Source: Edwardsiella anguillarum ET080813
GTDB taxonomy: Bacteria; Pseudomonadota; Gammaproteobacteria; Enterobacterales; Enterobacteriaceae
Length of the DNA: 64,000 nt
Assembly: GCF_000264765.2 (NCBI RefSeq)
Contig: NZ_CP006664.1
Span: forward strand, 2,232,001 to 2,296,000
Direction of reading: 5' to 3'
Numbering within the stretch: the first letter of the stretch is position 1; each line of letters opens with the position of its first letter. Made by a program: the position numbers and the translations under genes. Below are positions 50,928 to 63,549 of the stretch, one piece after another. The notes under the pieces are model-generated. The model was not told where the DNA came from. It did no database searches and was given only the letters and a program-made list of their open reading frames with translations.

Positions 50928-51461
50928 ATGCAAACGAAAAAAGCTGAAGTGTGGGTCGGTCTGTTTATGCTGATCGCCCTGTGTGCCGCCGTTTTCCTCT
51001 GTCTACAGGTGGCCAACGTGAAATCGCTGGGGAGCGAGCCGACGTATCGTCTGTACGCTACGTTTGATAACGTCGGCGGTCTGAAGGCGCGCTCTCCGGT
51101 GCAAATCGGCGGCGTCGTGATTGGCCGGGTGGCGGAGATTTCGCTGGATCCTCAGACCTATCTGCCGCGGGTGGCGATGGACATTGACCAGCGCTACAAC
51201 CATATTCCCGACACCAGCTCCCTGGCGATCCGGACCTCTGGCCTGCTGGGAGAGCAGTATCTGGCCCTCAACGTCGGGTTTGAAGATCCGGAGATGGGCA
51301 CGGCCATTCTAAAAGACGGTGGCACTATTCAGGATACCAAGTCAGCCATCGTGCTGGAGGATTTGATCGGGCAGTTCCTGTATAAGAGCGGCGGCGAGAG
51401 CGGTAACGCCTCCGCCAGTACCGCTCCCGCCGGCAATACGCCGGCGCCTGTCGCACATTAA
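50928..51461 (+). CDS. mlaD: Phospholipid-binding MCE protein MlaD
   Basis: MlaD has one N-terminal membrane helix (about 8-28) and one MCE domain that forms a hexameric ring in the periplasm. The 177 residues include the MCE motif [21 protein letters not shown] and a C-terminal Ser/Ala/Pro-rich tail. The ATG at 50928 begins [11 protein letters not shown] as in E. coli, and five upstream codons are ignored. It is third in mlaFEDCB. Confidence 0.97.
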   Translation: MQTKKAEVWVGLFMLIALCAAVFLCLQVANVKSLGSEPTYRLYATFDNVGGLKARSPVQIGGVVIGRVAEISLDPQTYLPRVAMDIDQRYNHIPDTSSLAIRTSGLLGEQYLALNVGFEDPEMGTAILKDGGTIQDTKSAIVLEDLIGQFLYKSGGESGNASASTAPAGNTPAPVAH

Positions 51462-51481
51462 TCACAGCGAGGATGTTGAAC

Positions 51482-52132
51482 ATGTTGAAACGTATTGTGA
51501 TGGCCGCGCTGCTGTGCGTGGCGCCCTGGTTCTCCGCGCAGGTCAGCGCCGCGCCGACGCTGGACCAAAGCAACCCTTATACCCTGATGAATCAGGCCGC
51601 CGCCGCGACCTTTAGCCGCCTGAAGAGCGAGCAGCCGCGCATCAAACAGGACCCCGACTACCTACGTACGATCGTGCGTGAAGAGCTGATGCCCTATGTG
51701 CAGGTGAAGTATGCCGGTGCGCTGGTGCTGGGCCAGTATTACCGCGGTGCGACACCGGCGCAGCGCGACGCCTACTTTAAGGCGTTCCAGAGCTATCTGG
51801 AGCAGGTGTATGGCCAGGCGCTGGCGCTGTATCACGGCCAGCGCTATGAGGTGGCCGCGGAGCGCCCGCTGGGCGATGCCTCTATCGTGACTATCCGGGT
51901 CACGATCTTTGACAATCAGGGGCGTCCGCCGGTGCGTCTGGACTTCCAATGGCGCAAAAACACCCAGACCGGCCATTGGCAGGCGTTTGACATGATTGCC
52001 GAGGGGGTCAGCATGATCACCACCAAGCAGAACGAGTGGGCCGCCATTCTGCGTGAGAAAGGGGTTGATGGCCTGACGCAGCAGCTGATCGCCGTGGCCA
52101 AGCAGCCCATTACGCTGGACGCCAAGCAGTGA
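51482..52132 (+). CDS. mlaC: Periplasmic phospholipid-binding protein MlaC
   Basis: MlaC shuttles phospholipid across the periplasm between MlaD and the outer-membrane MlaA-OmpC complex. The 216-residue precursor has a signal peptide ending near AQVSA and the Tol-Tol-Ttg2 fold with [19 protein letters not shown] and the C-terminal [14 protein letters not shown]. An ATG three codons upstream is too close to GAGGA, so 51482 is preferred. mlaB overlaps its stop. Confidence 0.96.
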   Translation: MLKRIVMAALLCVAPWFSAQVSAAPTLDQSNPYTLMNQAAAATFSRLKSEQPRIKQDPDYLRTIVREELMPYVQVKYAGALVLGQYYRGATPAQRDAYFKAFQSYLEQVYGQALALYHGQRYEVAAERPLGDASIVTIRVTIFDNQGRPPVRLDFQWRKNTQTGHWQAFDMIAEGVSMITTKQNEWAAILREKGVDGLTQQLIAVAKQPITLDAKQ

Positions 52133-52443
52133 CAGCGGGAGGTGAACTGCGCTGGCGGCGCGTCGATGCGACCCTGTACCTGCAGGGGACGCTGGAGTGC
52201 GATTCGCTGGACGCGCTCTGGCAGCAGCGCCAGACGCTGCTGACGGGCATCGCGTGTGTGGATATCAGCGAGCTGTCGCGGGTGGATTCGGCGGGGCTGG
52301 CTCTGCTGCTGCATGTGCAAAACCTGAGCCCGGAGGCGCCGATACCGCTGCGGGGCGTCAGTGAGCGCCTGCGCACCCTGATCACCCTGTATAACCTGCA
52401 GGATATCGTACTGTGCGCTGCGCCTTCGGCTAACCTTGCGTAA
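52129..52443 (+). CDS. mlaB: STAS-domain protein MlaB
   Basis: MlaB is a small STAS-domain protein that binds MlaF and is needed for complex assembly and activity. The 104 residues contain the STAS core [19 protein letters not shown]. The start is GTG in a GTGA overlap with the mlaC stop. It closes the mla operon and a terminator follows within 20 bases of its stop. Confidence 0.94.
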   Translation: MTAGGELRWRRVDATLYLQGTLECDSLDALWQQRQTLLTGIACVDISELSRVDSAGLALLLHVQNLSPEAPIPLRGVSERLRTLITLYNLQDIVLCAAPSANLA

Positions 52444-52461
52444 TCCCTCGCAATAATCATC

Positions 52462-52495
52462 AAGCCCCCGTCAGCGGCGCCGATGGGGGCTTTTC
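52462..52495 (+). terminator. Rho-independent terminator of the mla operon
   Basis: AGCCCCC pairs with GGGGGCT over a GC-rich inner loop, and TTTTC follows. Confidence 0.85.
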
Positions 52496-52583
52496 ACTGT
52501 TTAAGCCGACGCCACTTTCCTCTAATATGTACAGCCTATTCGCCTATTGCATAGGCTTGGTAACCCGAAAAGACTCGAACGCC

Positions 52584-52838
52584 ATGAACAATGATCAAAT
52601 CAAAGACGTGCTGATGAAGGCATTGGCCCTACAAGAGGTCCATGTCACCGGAGACGGTAGCCATTTTCAGGTTATCGTAGTGGGTGAGCTGTTTGCCGGG
52701 ATGAGCCGGGTTAAGCAGCAGCAGGCGGTTTACGCCCCGCTGATGGAGTACATTGCGGACAACCGTATTCATGCGCTGACCATCAAAGCCTATACGCCTG
52801 ACGAGTGGCAGCGCGACCGCAAGCTGAGCGGTCTGTGA
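52584..52838 (+). CDS. ibaG: BolA-family protein IbaG
   Basis: IbaG is a small BolA-type protein that binds glutaredoxins and 2Fe-2S clusters and responds to acid stress. The 84 residues show [15 protein letters not shown] and the family end [14 protein letters not shown]. The ATG at 52584 is chosen over 19 upstream in-frame codons on homology. murA follows 63 bp later on the same strand, as in E. coli. Confidence 0.95.
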   Translation: MNNDQIKDVLMKALALQEVHVTGDGSHFQVIVVGELFAGMSRVKQQQAVYAPLMEYIADNRIHALTIKAYTPDEWQRDRKLSGL

Positions 52839-52901
52839 TTTTGCGCCGTCGGCCAACGGGCGGGCGGCGGTAGATAACTGATTAAGCGAGAACGCAATTA
52901 A

Positions 52902-54158
<1,257 letters not shown>

Positions 54159-54173
54159 TCACCGCCGCTGCGC

Positions 54174-54209
54174 AAAAAAGCCCCCCGCCGTCAGGCCGGG
54201 GGCTTTTTT
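54174..54209. terminator. Bidirectional terminator between murA and degS
   Basis: AAAAAAGCCCCC and GGGGGCTTTTTT form a symmetric hairpin with T tracts readable on both strands, serving two convergent genes. Confidence 0.95.
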
Positions 54210-54239
54210 ATGCGCTGAACGGCGCGCGGCGTCCCAGCC

Positions 54240-55301
54240 CTAGTCTACGTTGGGAAACTCGGCGATGGTCACGTTCAGCTTCAGGCGTTCGCCGTTACGC
54301 ATGATGATGACTGGCACTTCGCTGCCTGGGCGGATTTCAGCCACCTGATCCATCGTTTCCGTGGCGCTGATCGCCGGTTTTCCGTTGACATTGAGGACGA
54401 TATCGCCGGGGTGGATCCCTGCCAGGGCCGCCGGCCCGTTTGCGGCGACGCTATTGACGATAATCCCCTGAATACGCTCGGCGCTGGCCGGTTGATTACG
54501 CACCGGTACGATCTCCCGCCCGCCGATGCCGATGAAGCCGCGGATCACCCGGCCATCGCGGATCAGCTTACTCATGATCTTGGTGGCGAGGGCGGTGGGA
54601 ATGGCGAAGCCGATGCCCTCTGGCGTCTCGCCGTCGTTGCTTTTATCCAGGGAGAGGGTATTGATGCCGACCAGCTCGCCGAGCGAGTTGACCAGCGCCC
54701 CGCCGGAGTTGCCGTGGTTAATGGAGGCATCGGTCTGTAGGAAGTTCTGGTGGCCGTAGGTGCTCAGGCCGACCCGCCCGGTGGCGCTGATGATCCCCTG
54801 GGTCGTGGTCTGCCCAATGTTATAGGGGTTACCGATGGCCAGCACCACGTCACCGATATGCGGTACCCGCTTGGGGTTAATGGTGATCACCGGCAGGTTA
54901 CTGGCCTGGATCTTGAGCACCGCCAGATCCGTCAGGGTATCGGATCCGACCAGCATCGCCTCGAACCAGCGGCCATCCTGCAGGGCGACCACGATCTGAT
55001 CGGCGGCGCTGACCACATGCTTATTGGTCAGGATATAGCCCTTTTCATCCATGATCACCCCAGAGCCCAGGGTTTTGATCGCCAGTCCGCTGTTGCTGCC
55101 GCTCATGCTGCCGTTATACACGTTGACCACCGCCGGCGCGGCGCGTCTGACCGCCGCATTATAGCTCACCGGCTGCTCCTCGAAGCTCGCCTTGCTGAAC
55201 AGCGGTGTCAGGCCGTGGGGGCGCAGAGAGGGCAGAGCAATCATCAATACGATCGCCACAGCCAGACCGAGCAGGGTGGAGCGCAGCAGTTTTACCAGCA
55301 T
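54240..55301 (-). CDS. degS: Outer membrane stress sensor protease DegS
   Basis: DegS is an inner-membrane-anchored periplasmic serine protease that cuts RseA when unfolded porins bind its PDZ domain, starting the sigma-E response. The 353 residues have one N-terminal membrane helix (about 6-26), the triad His95, Asp125 and Ser199 (HGNSGG), and one PDZ domain from about 255. The ATG at 55301 is used; a TTG three codons earlier is in frame. degQ precedes it by 91 bp. Confidence 0.97.
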   Translation of the reverse strand: MLVKLLRSTLLGLAVAIVLMIALPSLRPHGLTPLFSKASFEEQPVSYNAAVRRAAPAVVNVYNGSMSGSNSGLAIKTLGSGVIMDEKGYILTNKHVVSAADQIVVALQDGRWFEAMLVGSDTLTDLAVLKIQASNLPVITINPKRVPHIGDVVLAIGNPYNIGQTTTQGIISATGRVGLSTYGHQNFLQTDASINHGNSGGALVNSLGELVGINTLSLDKSNDGETPEGIGFAIPTALATKIMSKLIRDGRVIRGFIGIGGREIVPVRNQPASAERIQGIIVNSVAANGPAALAGIHPGDIVLNVNGKPAISATETMDQVAEIRPGSEVPVIIMRNGERLKLNVTIAEFPNVD

Positions 55302-55392
55302 GGTTATCAACGTAGAGCGGAAAGGGTAATCGCAAGAATAACAGAGAAATGGGGAGTGGGGCAGCGCCCTCCCCCCGATTTTGTGCGGGCAA

Positions 55393-56688
55393 TCAACGCA
55401 GCAGGAGGTACATGCCTTCGCCGCCGCGGATCAGATGCAGCGCGATAACCGGCGGGTCGCCGGCCAGCGCGCTGCGCAGGGTGGCGATATCGCGAGTACG
55501 CAGACGGTTGACGCCGATGATCAGATCCGCCTTATGCAGGCCGATCTGTGCCGCCGGCGATCCCTTCTCTAGCGTATCGATGCGGATCCCCGGCGTTCCC
55601 TGGACCTCTCCGGGGCTGAGGCTCGCCCCGGCAAGCGCCGGCGTCAGCGTCTCTCCCTGCACGCTGGCCAGCGCCCGGTTTTCCAGCGTAACGGTTACGC
55701 TCATCGGCTTGCCGTTACGCAGCAGCCCAATCTGCAGCGCGGTGCCGGGCGCGACGGATCCCACCTTGGCCCGCAGCGCAGCGAAGCTGGTGATCGGGGT
55801 GCCATTGAGAGAGAGCAGCACGTCTCCGGCTCGGATCCCGGCGCGGGCCGCGGCGGACTTGGGCAAGACCTCATTGACGAAGGTGCCGCGCGGGCTGTCC
55901 AGCTTGAAGGCGTTGGCCAGCTCGGCGGTCATATCACGGCCCCGGATACCCAGCACGCCGCGCTTGGCCTCACCGTATTTGATCAGCTGATCGCTCAGGC
56001 TACGCGCCATATTGCTGGGGATCGCAAAGCCGATACCGATGTTGCCGCCGGCGGGGGCCAGGATCGCGGTATTGAGCCCGATCAGTTCGCCCTTAAGGTT
56101 GACCAGCGCCCCGCCGGAGTTGCCGCTGTTGATGGCGGCGTCGGTCTGAATAAAGTTTTCCAGCCCCTCCAGATTGAGCCCGCTGCGCCCCAGCGCAGAG
56201 ATGATACCGGCGGTGGCCGTCTGCCCCAACCCAAAGGGATTGCCGATGGCCACGGCAAAGTCGCCGACGCGCAGTTTATCGGAGTCGGCCAGGGGAATGG
56301 CCGTCAGATGACGGGCATCGATCAGCTGGAGCAGCGCGATGTCAGCGGCGGCATCGCGACCGATCAGCCGGGCTGGGTACTCCCGCCCGTCCTCCAGCTG
56401 CACTCGGATCGTTCGGGCATCGCGGATGACGTGGTTATTGGTCAGAACGTAGCCTTTATCCGCGTTAATGATTACGCCGGAGCCGAGTCCTTCCATGCGG
56501 CGCTGGCGCGGCGTCTGTCCGCCCTCGACATAGATACTGACCACGGCCGGCAGTACCCTGGCCAGCATGGGCGCCAGGCTGGGCAGCGGCTGGCCGTTCA
56601 GGGTCGCCGGCAGCGATGCCTGGACCGTGGGCAGCGCGCCGAGCGTCAGGCTCAGCGCGAGGAGAAGGGGAAGCGATCTGCGGGTCAT
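55393..56688 (-). CDS. degQ: Periplasmic serine endoprotease DegQ
   Basis: DegQ degrades or chaperones misfolded envelope proteins as a trimer or larger cage. The 431-residue precursor has a signal peptide ending near TVQA, the triad His86, Asp116 and Ser191 (SGNSGG), and two PDZ domains. Against the 455-residue E. coli protein, the loop LA before the catalytic His is much shorter, with nine residues between VEG and EGLGSG. The ATG at 56688 begins MTRRSLPLLLAL. It precedes degS on the same strand. Confidence 0.96.
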   Translation of the reverse strand: MTRRSLPLLLALSLTLGALPTVQASLPATLNGQPLPSLAPMLARVLPAVVSIYVEGGQTPRQRRMEGLGSGVIINADKGYVLTNNHVIRDARTIRVQLEDGREYPARLIGRDAAADIALLQLIDARHLTAIPLADSDKLRVGDFAVAIGNPFGLGQTATAGIISALGRSGLNLEGLENFIQTDAAINSGNSGGALVNLKGELIGLNTAILAPAGGNIGIGFAIPSNMARSLSDQLIKYGEAKRGVLGIRGRDMTAELANAFKLDSPRGTFVNEVLPKSAAARAGIRAGDVLLSLNGTPITSFAALRAKVGSVAPGTALQIGLLRNGKPMSVTVTLENRALASVQGETLTPALAGASLSPGEVQGTPGIRIDTLEKGSPAAQIGLHKADLIIGVNRLRTRDIATLRSALAGDPPVIALHLIRGGEGMYLLLR

Positions 56689-56843
56689 GGCACCATCCTG
56701 CAATCTGTGGCGCAAGGGCTGCGACGGAGTAAGGGAAAAAAGAGGAAACAGCGGCGCCGCGCGCGATGACGCGCACCGCCGGAGGAAAGACTATCCAGGG
56801 TACGCGCAGAGCGCATCAGCGCCGTCGGGCGGCGCGTGATAGG

Positions 56844-57236
56844 TCAATCGTGGCGATCGGCGCGCAGCAGGCCGGAGGCGCCCTCGGAATAATCGCGCGG
56901 CGGGATCTCGACCGGCGCCTGATCGTTATCCGCTTCCGTCAGACGGTAGCGGAACGGATTATCATGCGCTGGCATATCCGGCAGCAGATTATTTGAGCTG
57001 GTCGCCATGTGCTGGTACAGCTGACGGTAATCTTTCGCCATGTTGTCGAGCAACTCGGCGCTGCGGGCAAAATGGTTGACCAGCTCCTGACGGTACTGAT
57101 CCAGATCGGTTTTACTTTTCTCTAGCTCATCCTGCAGCGTTTTCTGCTGGCGCAGTTTCCGGTTGCCAAAGCGCATCGCCAGCGCACCGATGATGAGGCC
57201 GACAACCAAACCAATAAGCGCATACTCCCAAGTCAT
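56844..57236 (-). CDS. zapG: Cell division/envelope protein ZapG (YhcB)
   Basis: YhcB (ZapG) is a single-pass inner-membrane protein linked to the elongasome, divisome and envelope balance. The 130 residues have an N-terminal membrane helix (about 4-22), a coiled coil (about 25-75) and a disordered tail. The family segment FGNRKLRQQKTLQDELEKSK is present. It is divergent from zapE and upstream of degQ on the same strand, as in E. coli. Confidence 0.95.
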   Translation of the reverse strand: MTWEYALIGLVVGLIIGALAMRFGNRKLRQQKTLQDELEKSKTDLDQYRQELVNHFARSAELLDNMAKDYRQLYQHMATSSNNLLPDMPAHDNPFRYRLTEADNDQAPVEIPPRDYSEGASGLLRADRHD

Positions 57237-57433
57237 GGTGACTCCTATTGTCTGAACAATCCTGCTCGTGTGATTACGCAGTTACGGGACATCCCCTAAT
57301 ACCCACACTATAACCGCTAACCGAGCCAGAGTGGAATCCCGTCGCTATTTTGCATATGGTTATGACTCACTGAAGGGGATGACGCAGGCGGTTGCACCGT
57401 CGTCCATAATGCAGAATAAGGATACCCACGCCG

Positions 57434-58567
57434 ATGTCCTCGCCCTATGCCCTGACGTACGATACGCCGCTGGCCCGCTACCGCACGGCCCTGGCCGCCG
57501 GTGACTATCAGCCGGACGCCGCTCAGCAGCGGGCGGTAGAGGCGCTGGATGAGATCCACCGTCGGTGGACGGCGCGCTGGCATACCGCCGGGCCTGCCGC
57601 GTGGCGAACTCGGCTGCCCCGCTGGCTCGGCGGGAGGCGAATCGCCGAGCCCATCGTTGGACTCTATCTGTGGGGGGGCGTTGGTCGGGGGAAAACCTGG
57701 CTGATGGATCTGTTTTTTGACACTCTGCCAGGGCAGCGCAAGCAGCGTCTGCACTTTCACCGATTCATGCTGTGGGTGCATGAGTCGCTGGCGGATAAAC
57801 AGGGACAGGCCGATCCGCTGTCGGCGCTGGCGGATGCGCTGTCAGCACAGGCGGATGTGCTGTGCTTCGACGAGTTTTTTGTGACGGACATCGGCGACGC
57901 CATGCTGCTGGGCACTCTGCTGCCGGCGCTGTTTACGCGCGGGGTGACGCTGGTCGCCACGTCCAATATTCCTCCGGCGCAGCTCTACCCCAACGGCCTG
58001 CAGCGCGGCCGCTTTCTGCCCGCCATCGCCCAAATCCAGACGCACTGCCAGGTGCTGAACGTTGACGGGGGGACCGATTACCGCCTGCGGACCCTGACCC
58101 GAGCGCACCTGTACCTGACGCCGCTGGGGGCGGACACGGAGCAGGCCATGGACGCGCTGTTTCTGCGCTTGGCCGGTCAGGCGGGGCAGATCGGCGGTAC
58201 GCTGACGATCAACCATCGTCCGCTGCCGGTGCTGCGGCGCGCAGAGGCGGTGGTGGCGCTGCATTTCTCTGCGCTGTGCGAGGCGCCCTGCAGCTCACGG
58301 GATTACATTGCGCTGGCCCAGCGCTATCATACGGTGCTGTTGTACGGGGTCAGCACGATGGGTGCCGACCGTGAAGCGTGCGCCCGGCGTTTTCTGGCGC
58401 TGGTGGATGAGTTCTATGAGCGCCGGGTGACGCTGATTATCAGCGCGGCCTGCGATATGTGCGAGCTTTATCGCGGCGAACGCCTGGCGTTTGAATATCA
58501 GCGCTGCCTGTCTCGTCTGCAGGAGATGCAGAGCGAAGCCTACCTGAGCCTGCCGCATCGGCCATGA
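57434..58567 (+). CDS. zapE: Cell division protein ZapE (AFG1-like ATPase)
   Basis: ZapE is an AFG1-family ATPase that joins the Z ring and is needed under low oxygen. The 377 residues have Walker A LWGGVGRGKTWLMD, Walker B VLCFDEFFVTDIGDA and the sensor TSNIPP. The N-terminal segment LARYRTALAAGDYQPDAAQ and the C-terminal LISAACDMCELY are typical. Its length is within two residues of E. coli. It precedes the rplM leader. Confidence 0.96.
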   Translation: MSSPYALTYDTPLARYRTALAAGDYQPDAAQQRAVEALDEIHRRWTARWHTAGPAAWRTRLPRWLGGRRIAEPIVGLYLWGGVGRGKTWLMDLFFDTLPGQRKQRLHFHRFMLWVHESLADKQGQADPLSALADALSAQADVLCFDEFFVTDIGDAMLLGTLLPALFTRGVTLVATSNIPPAQLYPNGLQRGRFLPAIAQIQTHCQVLNVDGGTDYRLRTLTRAHLYLTPLGADTEQAMDALFLRLAGQAGQIGGTLTINHRPLPVLRRAEAVVALHFSALCEAPCSSRDYIALAQRYHTVLLYGVSTMGADREACARRFLALVDEFYERRVTLIISAACDMCELYRGERLAFEYQRCLSRLQEMQSEAYLSLPHRP

Positions 58568-58651
58568 GCGCGCACGGAGAGCATCGCCACGCGCGGGCAA
58601 TAAATTCCGCCGTTGCGCGAAAAAGCGATCGATCTTTGAGGCCGACTTCTC

Positions 58652-59252
<601 letters not shown>

Positions 59253-59263
59253 TCGGGATATAG

Positions 59264-59659
<396 letters not shown>

Positions 59660-59690
59660 TGGGTTTCTGCTTCGGCAGATCCTTAATGCT

Positions 59691-59719
59691 AAAAAACCCG
59701 GCCTGGCCGGGTTTTTTTA
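59691..59719 (+). terminator. Rho-independent terminator of rplM-rpsI
   Basis: AAAAAACCCGGC and GGCCGGGTTTTTTT form a tight hairpin with a T tract, 30 bases after the rpsI stop. Confidence 0.95.
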
Positions 59720-59994
59720 TTTCCGTACGGCGTTGGTTTATTCGCTGTAAAGGATTTTATCCATGAAATCATTATCTGCCCCCCACAAGTACGCCAATTT
59801 CTGGTAAACTAGCATTCACTTTTGTCTCCTGTTGCAACGTATAAAATTTGAGCGCCGCAGGTCGGGATAAGTCAATGTTTTCGTTGTCTTGCCTTTTTGC
59901 GCCCGTAACCGTGCAACAGGCGCTGCGCGTCTCTCTGTGTAGAGCCTGACGGGCACCTGTTCATACCGTTTTCTAGATAAACTTGGAGGTTTTC
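59720..59994 (+). promoter_or_regulatory. sspA upstream region with candidate promoter
   Basis: The whole gap from rpsI to sspA is 335 bp, with the terminator at its start. An extended -10 element, TGGTAAACT, lies at 59802-59810 with no consensus -35. I see no small gene here. TTGGAGG at 59983-59989 is the sspA ribosome site. Confidence 0.5.
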
Positions 59995-60636
59995 ATGGCT
60001 GTCGCTGCCAACAAACGTTCGGTAATGACGCTGTTTTCCGGGCCGACCGACATCTTTAGCCATCAAGTGCGCATTGTCCTGGCTGAGAAGGGTGTCAGCG
60101 TCGAGATCGAGCAGGTGGATATGGACAATCTGCCGCAGGATCTGATCGACCTCAACCCCTACCGCACGGTGCCGACGCTGGTTGACCGCGAGCTGACGCT
60201 GTATGAATCTCGCATCATCATGGAATACCTTGATGAGCGCTTCCCGCATCCACCGCTGATGCCGGTCTACCCGGTTGCCCGCGGCGAGAGCCGCCTGTTT
60301 ATGCACCAGATCGAGCGTGACTGGTACTCTCTGCTGTACAAGATCGAAAAAGGCAGCGCTCAGGAGGCGGACGCCGCCCGCAAACAGCTGCGTGAAGAGC
60401 TGCTGGCTATCGCGCCGGTCTTCGCCCAGAAACCGTACTTTATGAGCGATGAGTTCAGCCTGGTGGACTGCTATCTGGCGCCGCTGCTGTGGCGTCTGCC
60501 GGTGCTGGGCATCGAGCTGAGCGGCGCGGGTGCCAAAGAGCTGAAAGGCTATATGACGCGTGTCTTTGAGCGTGATGCTTTCTTGGCCTCGCTGACCGAG
60601 GCTGAGCGTGAAATGCGTCTGCATACCCGGGGCTGA
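59995..60636 (+). CDS. sspA: Stringent starvation protein A
   Basis: SspA is a glutathione-transferase-fold protein that binds RNA polymerase and modulates transcription under starvation, acid stress and virulence programmes. The 213 residues have the thioredoxin-like N-terminal domain (SVMTLFSGPTDIFSHQVRIV, RTVPTLVD) and a helical C-terminal domain. The ATG at 59995 has the ideal site TTGGAGG. sspB starts at the stop codon, so both are translated together. Confidence 0.98.
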   Translation: MAVAANKRSVMTLFSGPTDIFSHQVRIVLAEKGVSVEIEQVDMDNLPQDLIDLNPYRTVPTLVDRELTLYESRIIMEYLDERFPHPPLMPVYPVARGESRLFMHQIERDWYSLLYKIEKGSAQEADAARKQLREELLAIAPVFAQKPYFMSDEFSLVDCYLAPLLWRLPVLGIELSGAGAKELKGYMTRVFERDAFLASLTEAEREMRLHTRG

Positions 60637-60638
60637 TG

Positions 60639-61133
60639 ATGGAGCTGTCGCAAATGTCACCGCGTCGTCCCTTCCTGCTGCGCGCCTTCTATGACTGGCT
60701 GCTGGATAATCAGCTGACGCCGCATCTGGTGGTGGATGTACACTGCGCCGACGTGATGGTGCCGATGGAGTACGCGCGCGATGGGCAGATTGTCCTGAAT
60801 ATCGCGCCACGCGCCGTTGGTGGGCTAGAGCTGGCGGATGATGCGGTGCGCTTTAACGCCCGCTTCGGCGGCGTACCGCGTCAGGTATATGTGCCCATGG
60901 CGGCGGTGATGGCTATCTATGCGCGTGAAAACGGCGCCGGTACGATGTTTGAGCCCGAGGCCGCCTATGACCAGGATGGCGATGAGACGCGCGCCGAGAT
61001 GGAAAGCGATGAGCCGGCCATGACGCTGATCGACGGCGATCGCTCGCCGGATAACCCCACGCCCGCAGACGAGGATGACGGCGGCGATGAGCCTCCGCCG
61101 CGCGGCCGTCCGGCCCTACGCGTGGTAAAATAA
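60639..61133 (+). CDS. sspB: ClpXP protease specificity-enhancing factor SspB
   Basis: SspB tethers ssrA-tagged proteins to ClpXP. The 164 residues have the substrate-binding core (PRRPFLLRAFYDWLLDNQ, GQIVLNIAPRAVG, NARFGG) and a flexible acidic linker ending in the ClpX-binding peptide RGRPALRVVK. Two tandem ATGs occur at the sspA stop, and the second is used. Two terminators follow in tandem. Confidence 0.98.
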   Translation: MELSQMSPRRPFLLRAFYDWLLDNQLTPHLVVDVHCADVMVPMEYARDGQIVLNIAPRAVGGLELADDAVRFNARFGGVPRQVYVPMAAVMAIYARENGAGTMFEPEAAYDQDGDETRAEMESDEPAMTLIDGDRSPDNPTPADEDDGGDEPPPRGRPALRVVK

Positions 61134-61148
61134 CGCGAACGTTAATAG

Positions 61149-61177
61149 AGACCGGGATTTGATCCCGGTTTTTTTCT
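61149..61177 (+). terminator. First terminator of sspA-sspB
   Basis: GACCGGGAT and ATCCCGGTT form a hairpin with a TTG loop, followed by TTTTTTCT. Confidence 0.93.
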
Positions 61178-61182
61178 GTTGA

Positions 61183-61214
61183 ACCCCCCCTGCCTAGCAG
61201 GGGGTTTTGTTTTG
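61183..61214 (+). terminator. Second, tandem terminator of sspA-sspB
   Basis: CCCCCTGC and GCAGGGGG form a hairpin with a three-base loop, followed by TTTTGTTTT, only a few bases after the first terminator. Confidence 0.88.
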
Positions 61215-61241
61215 TTCTCGCGTGGCCCGTGGGGAAAAGAG

Positions 61242-61285
61242 AAAAAAGTGTGATGCCCCGCATAGGGGGAGCAGGGCGATCACAC
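61242..61285 (-). terminator. Terminator of the nan genes
   Basis: On the minus strand GTGTGAT and ATCACAC close a hairpin continued by GCCC/GGGC with one bulge, and TTTTTTCTCTTTT follows. It lies about 60 bases after the nanQ stop. Confidence 0.85.
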
Positions 61286-61347
61286 GTCAAAGAGGATGGC
61301 GGACATCGCCGGCAGGGGTATGCCGGGAGCCATGGCCAGAACCGTTG

Positions 61348-62676
<1,329 letters not shown>

Positions 62677-62696
<20 letters not shown>

Positions 62697-63384
62697 GATG
62701 CGCCTCCGCCTGGAGAGCCTGGCAATACCACTGACAGATGTGCTCAATGCGGGTGATGGCCGAGCCGACGGTGACGGCCCAGGCCCCTTGGGATAACGCC
62801 TGCGCCGCCTGCGCAGGCGTGTTGTAGCGCCCTTCGGCAATCACCCTGCACCCGGCATTGCTCAGCGCGTGCACCAGTGCAAAATCGGGCTCGCAGGGCG
62901 TCTCACCCTGGGTATAGCCGGAGAGCGTGGTACCGATAAAATCGCAGCCGAGGCGCTGACAGTACAGCCCATCTTCCAGCGAGGAGCAGTCGGCCATCGC
63001 CAGACGCCCATGGTGCTGTATGCGCGCCAGCAGGGCCTCCCGCCGCTCCGGGCGAGGACGCTGGGTGCCATCAAAGGCGATGATATCGGCGCCGGCCTGA
63101 ACCAGATCGTCAATATCGCGCAGGAAGGGGGTAATGCGTACCGGCGAGTCATCCAGATCGCGTTTGATGATCCCGATAATCGGCAGGGTGACGCGCGGGC
63201 GCACCGCCTGCAGGTTGGCCACGCCCTCGATACGCAGCGCGGCGGCTCCCGCCTGGGCCGCGGCCGCGGCCATGGCGGCGACGATCTCCGGGTTATCCAT
63301 CGGGCTACCCGGCACCGGTTGGCAGGAGACGATCAGGGCACCGTTGCGTTGAATATGCTGTTGCAGAGTGGTGAATACAGACAT
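62677..63384 (-). CDS. nanE: N-acetylmannosamine-6-phosphate 2-epimerase
   Basis: NanE converts ManNAc-6-phosphate to GlcNAc-6-phosphate, joining sialic acid to amino-sugar catabolism. The 235-residue TIM barrel has [20 protein letters not shown] at the N terminus, the catalytic Lys in [16 protein letters not shown], and the phosphate loop [21 protein letters not shown] site precedes the ATG. It opens the nanEKQ unit, under a promoter covered by repeated half-sites. Confidence 0.97.
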
Positions 63385-63416
63385 GACACCTCACCTTGAT
63401 TACGCTTTAAAATTGA

Positions 63417-63456
63417 ACTCCATATGAATTTATATTATGGAGCAATACTCCATCAA
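63417..63456 (-). promoter_or_regulatory. nanE promoter with three operator half-sites
   Basis: On the minus strand TTGATG (63456-63451) and TATAAA (63434-63429) are 16 bp apart. ACTCCAT occurs at 63417-63423 and again at 63447-63453, and the inverted ATGGAG at 63437-63442. The half-sites cover the -35, spacer and start region, which fits a repressor. A sialic-acid responsive NanR is the obvious candidate, but its gene is not in the window. Confidence 0.65.
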
Positions 63457-63523
63457 GGTAAAATGCAGCAAAGCGTGAGTAGGGTCAAACTATCGTTGGT
63501 GAGCGTACCACAGGGGAAAGCGG

Positions 63524-63544
63524 TGGCGGAGTTAAACTCCGCCA
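63524..63544. repeat. Palindrome between dsbI and nanE
   Basis: TGGCGGAGTT and AACTCCGCCA flank a single base. On the minus strand it lies just past the dsbI stop with only a weak T run, so it could be a terminator or a protein-binding palindrome. Confidence 0.6.
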
Positions 63545-63549
63545 GCGAT

